From NCBI RefSeq assembly GCF_016526145.1, contig NZ_JADDUE010000006.1, positions 186,001 through 250,000 of the forward strand: a stretch of DNA of 64,000 nucleotides, written 5' to 3'. The stretch is from Saccharopolyspora galaxeae. Its GTDB lineage: Bacteria; Actinomycetota; Actinomycetes; Mycobacteriales; Pseudonocardiaceae. The notes under the pieces are model-generated. The model ran no database searches and was not told where the DNA came from. It saw nothing but the letters and a program-made list of their open reading frames with translations. This document shows positions 62,488 through 64,000 of the stretch, one piece after another. The translations under genes were made by a program, and so were the position numbers. How positions within the stretch are numbered: the first letter of the stretch is position 1; every line of letters begins with the position of its first letter.

Positions 62488-63895
62488 GGGTCTGTCCGAT
62501 CAACGGTGTTTCCGGCGGTTCGGTCAGTAGGTTTCAGCGGCCGGCCAGCGGTCGCTGAAGGTGATGGCGAATGCGTTGATCACGGGCTTCCAGCGTTGCG
62601 TCCATCGTGCCCGGCCGGTGCCGGTGGGGTCCAGGCTACGGGTGACGAGGTACAGGCACTTCATCGCGGCCTGCTCGGTGGGGAAATGGCCTCGTGCTCG
62701 TACGGCTCGCCGATAGCGGGCATTGAGTGATTCGATCGCGTTCGTCGAACAGATCATCCGTCGTATCTCGACGTCGTAGTCGAGGAACGGGATGAACTCC
62801 TGCCAAGCGTTGCGCCACAAACGAATCACCGCGGCATGGCGCGCGCCCCATTTATCGTCGAGTTCGTCGAGTGCGACCGCTGCGGCCTCCGGCGACGACG
62901 CGGTGTAGATCGGGATAAGGTCGCGTTTGAGCTCTTCCCAGTATTTCCGCGATACCAGCCGGAACGAGTTGCGGATCAGGTGAATGATGCAGGTTTGCAC
63001 GATCGTCTGGGGCCAGACGTTCGCGACGACCTCGGGTAGCCCTTTCAGACCGTCGCAGACGAGGAAGAAAACGTCTTTGACGCCGCGGTTTTTCAGGCCG
63101 ATCAGGAAACTCATCCAGAACTTCGCGCCCTCGCCGCCCCCGGTGCCCATGGACAGGGCCAGGACGTCCTTGCGGCCGTCGAGCGTGACGCCGATGGCGG
63201 CGTAGACGGGCCGGTTGGCCACCTGCCCGTCTCGGACCTTCACGTAGATGGCGTCGATGAACACCGCCGCGTAGATCGAGTCCAGGGGTCGGTCGGACCA
63301 GTCGTCCATCTCCGCGACGACCTTGTCGGTGATGGTTGAGATCGTGTCCTTGGACACCGAGGTGCCGTAGATGTCGGCGAAATGCGATGCGATTTCGCCG
63401 GTGGTGAGGCCTTTCGCATACAACGACAGCACGATCTCGTCAACACTGCCCAGACGGCGCTGCCGCTTTTTCACGATCTGCGGAGTAAACGTGCCTGAGC
63501 GATCCCGCGGGACCGCGATCTCCACATCGCCGGCCGCATCCGAGATCACCGTCTTGGCCCGTGTCCCATTCCGGACATTATCCGATTCCCGCTCGGCGTC
63601 GGCCTGATGTTTCTCATGGCCGAGATGCTCGGTCATTTCTTCGTTCAAGGCTGTTTCCAGAACGTTTTTGGTGAACATCTTCAACAGTCCACCCGGACCG
63701 GTCAGATCCAGCCCTTGCTCACGGGCCTGGGAGATCATCTCCGCCGCTGCGGCCTGCTCCGGCGACAGCTGTCGCCCTGAATTCTTCTCACTTTTCGATG
63801 TGCTCACAGCATCGGATGCCATCAGTCACGGCGCCCTTCCCACCGGACCTTCGTCCGGCGCGTCAGACCGGAAACACCGTTCGACCGACACTCCC
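62488..63895. mobile_element. IS256-family insertion sequence, complete
   Basis: The 1,408-bp element has imperfect inverted ends of about 28 bp. Left reads GGGTCTGTCC inward and right reads GGGAGTGTCGG inward, sharing AACGGTGTTTCCGG. An 8-bp direct repeat CGGATGCA lies at 62480-62487 and 63896-63903. It encodes one transposase. The size, ends and 8-bp target duplication fit IS256. Confidence 0.88.
62524..63822 (-). CDS. IS256-family (mutator-type) transposase
   Basis: This 432-residue DDE transposase has catalytic Asp in VFIDAIYVKVRDG, Asp in VCDGLKGLPEVV and Glu in CSTNAIESLN, in the order of the mutator superfamily. The frame is intact and ATG is at 63822. It is the only gene of the insertion sequence and is likely functional. 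Confidence 0.93.
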   Translation of the reverse strand: MASDAVSTSKSEKNSGRQLSPEQAAAAEMISQAREQGLDLTGPGGLLKMFTKNVLETALNEEMTEHLGHEKHQADAERESDNVRNGTRAKTVISDAAGDVEIAVPRDRSGTFTPQIVKKRQRRLGSVDEIVLSLYAKGLTTGEIASHFADIYGTSVSKDTISTITDKVVAEMDDWSDRPLDSIYAAVFIDAIYVKVRDGQVANRPVYAAIGVTLDGRKDVLALSMGTGGGEGAKFWMSFLIGLKNRGVKDVFFLVCDGLKGLPEVVANVWPQTIVQTCIIHLIRNSFRLVSRKYWEELKRDLIPIYTASSPEAAAVALDELDDKWGARHAAVIRLWRNAWQEFIPFLDYDVEIRRMICSTNAIESLNARYRRAVRARGHFPTEQAAMKCLYLVTRSLDPTGTGRARWTQRWKPVINAFAITFSDRWPAAETY

Positions 63896-63979
63896 CGGAT
63901 GCACGAACGCCCCGCGGTCCCGCCGGCCGTTGGGCCAGTCGGGAAAGCGGGGCGCGAGACGAGTGTGTGCAGCCCGGGT

Positions 63980-64000
63980 TCAGATGACGCCGAGGTCCAG
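63980..64000 (-). CDS. C-terminal tail of an unidentified gene
   Basis: Six codons (LDLGVI) and a TGA stop run off the right edge on the minus strand. High GC fits chromosomal coding sequence. Too short to identify. Confidence 0.25.
   Translation of the reverse strand: MDLGVI

Overview
The window is high-GC actinobacterial chromosome carrying one integrated element. Gene order (sirA-cysHDN, hemW, hrcA-dnaJ, phoH-ybeY-corC-era, recO-uppS, an arsR/zur pair, glyS, dgt, dnaG) follows the mycobacterial/Pseudonocardiaceae arrangement. GTG starts, WhiB, ECF41 sigma and FtsK-type conjugation genes point to a Pseudonocardiaceae member, probably Saccharopolyspora-like. That assignment is an inference from content and order; no database was searched.

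Region 1 (1-9346): the end of an unidentified gene, a crotonase-family enzyme, and two adjacent genes that together encode five ADP-ribosylglycohydrolase (ARH) repeats. Only the first repeat keeps every metal-binding motif. It follows an SseB-like domain of the kind annotated as type VII secretion-associated. Region 2 (9854-16040, minus strand): assimilatory sulfate reduction (sulfite reductase, a zinc-ribbon protein, cysH, cysD, cysN, sirohydrochlorin chelatase). It is headed by a previously uncalled 30-codon leader peptide of the actinobacterial YVDLRRVSSALCR type. Region 3 (16155-45097): housekeeping genes, namely hemW, a vapBC-like pair, hrcA-dnaJ, a HIT-phoH-ybeY-corC-era block, recO-GNAT-uppS, an ArsR/Zur metal regulator pair opposite a DUF318 permease with its TIGR03943 partner, glyS, dgt, a serpin, a carboxymuconolactone decarboxylase with its ECF41 sigma factor and a matching promoter, dnaG, and two tRNA genes.

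Region 4 (45056-62352): a 17.25-kb actinomycete integrative element (AICE-like) inserted in the 3' end of a CAT-anticodon tRNA. It is bounded by 46-bp direct repeats and by paired 9-bp arm-type repeats of 12-bp period at both ends. Backbone genes are a tyrosine integrase, Xis-like HTH protein, WhiB, a DUF2637 membrane protein, TraB/FtsK translocase, Pif-like Nudix protein and three regulators. No replication initiator was recognised. Cargo is (a) a WXG100-like cassette with a possible pore-forming toxin and immunity protein, and (b) a low-GC, translationally coupled three-gene operon: SF1 helicase, DarT-like DNA ADP-ribosyltransferase, and an intact ARH with an extra C-terminal domain. The last looks like a DarTG-type toxin-antitoxin or defence system in which an ARH enzyme replaces the usual macrodomain antitoxin. 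This is the strongest candidate for a new system here.

Region 5 (62353-64000): sequence right of attR resembles the element's own left end, suggesting an earlier tandem integration. It is followed by a complete IS256-family insertion with inverted ends and an 8-bp target duplication.
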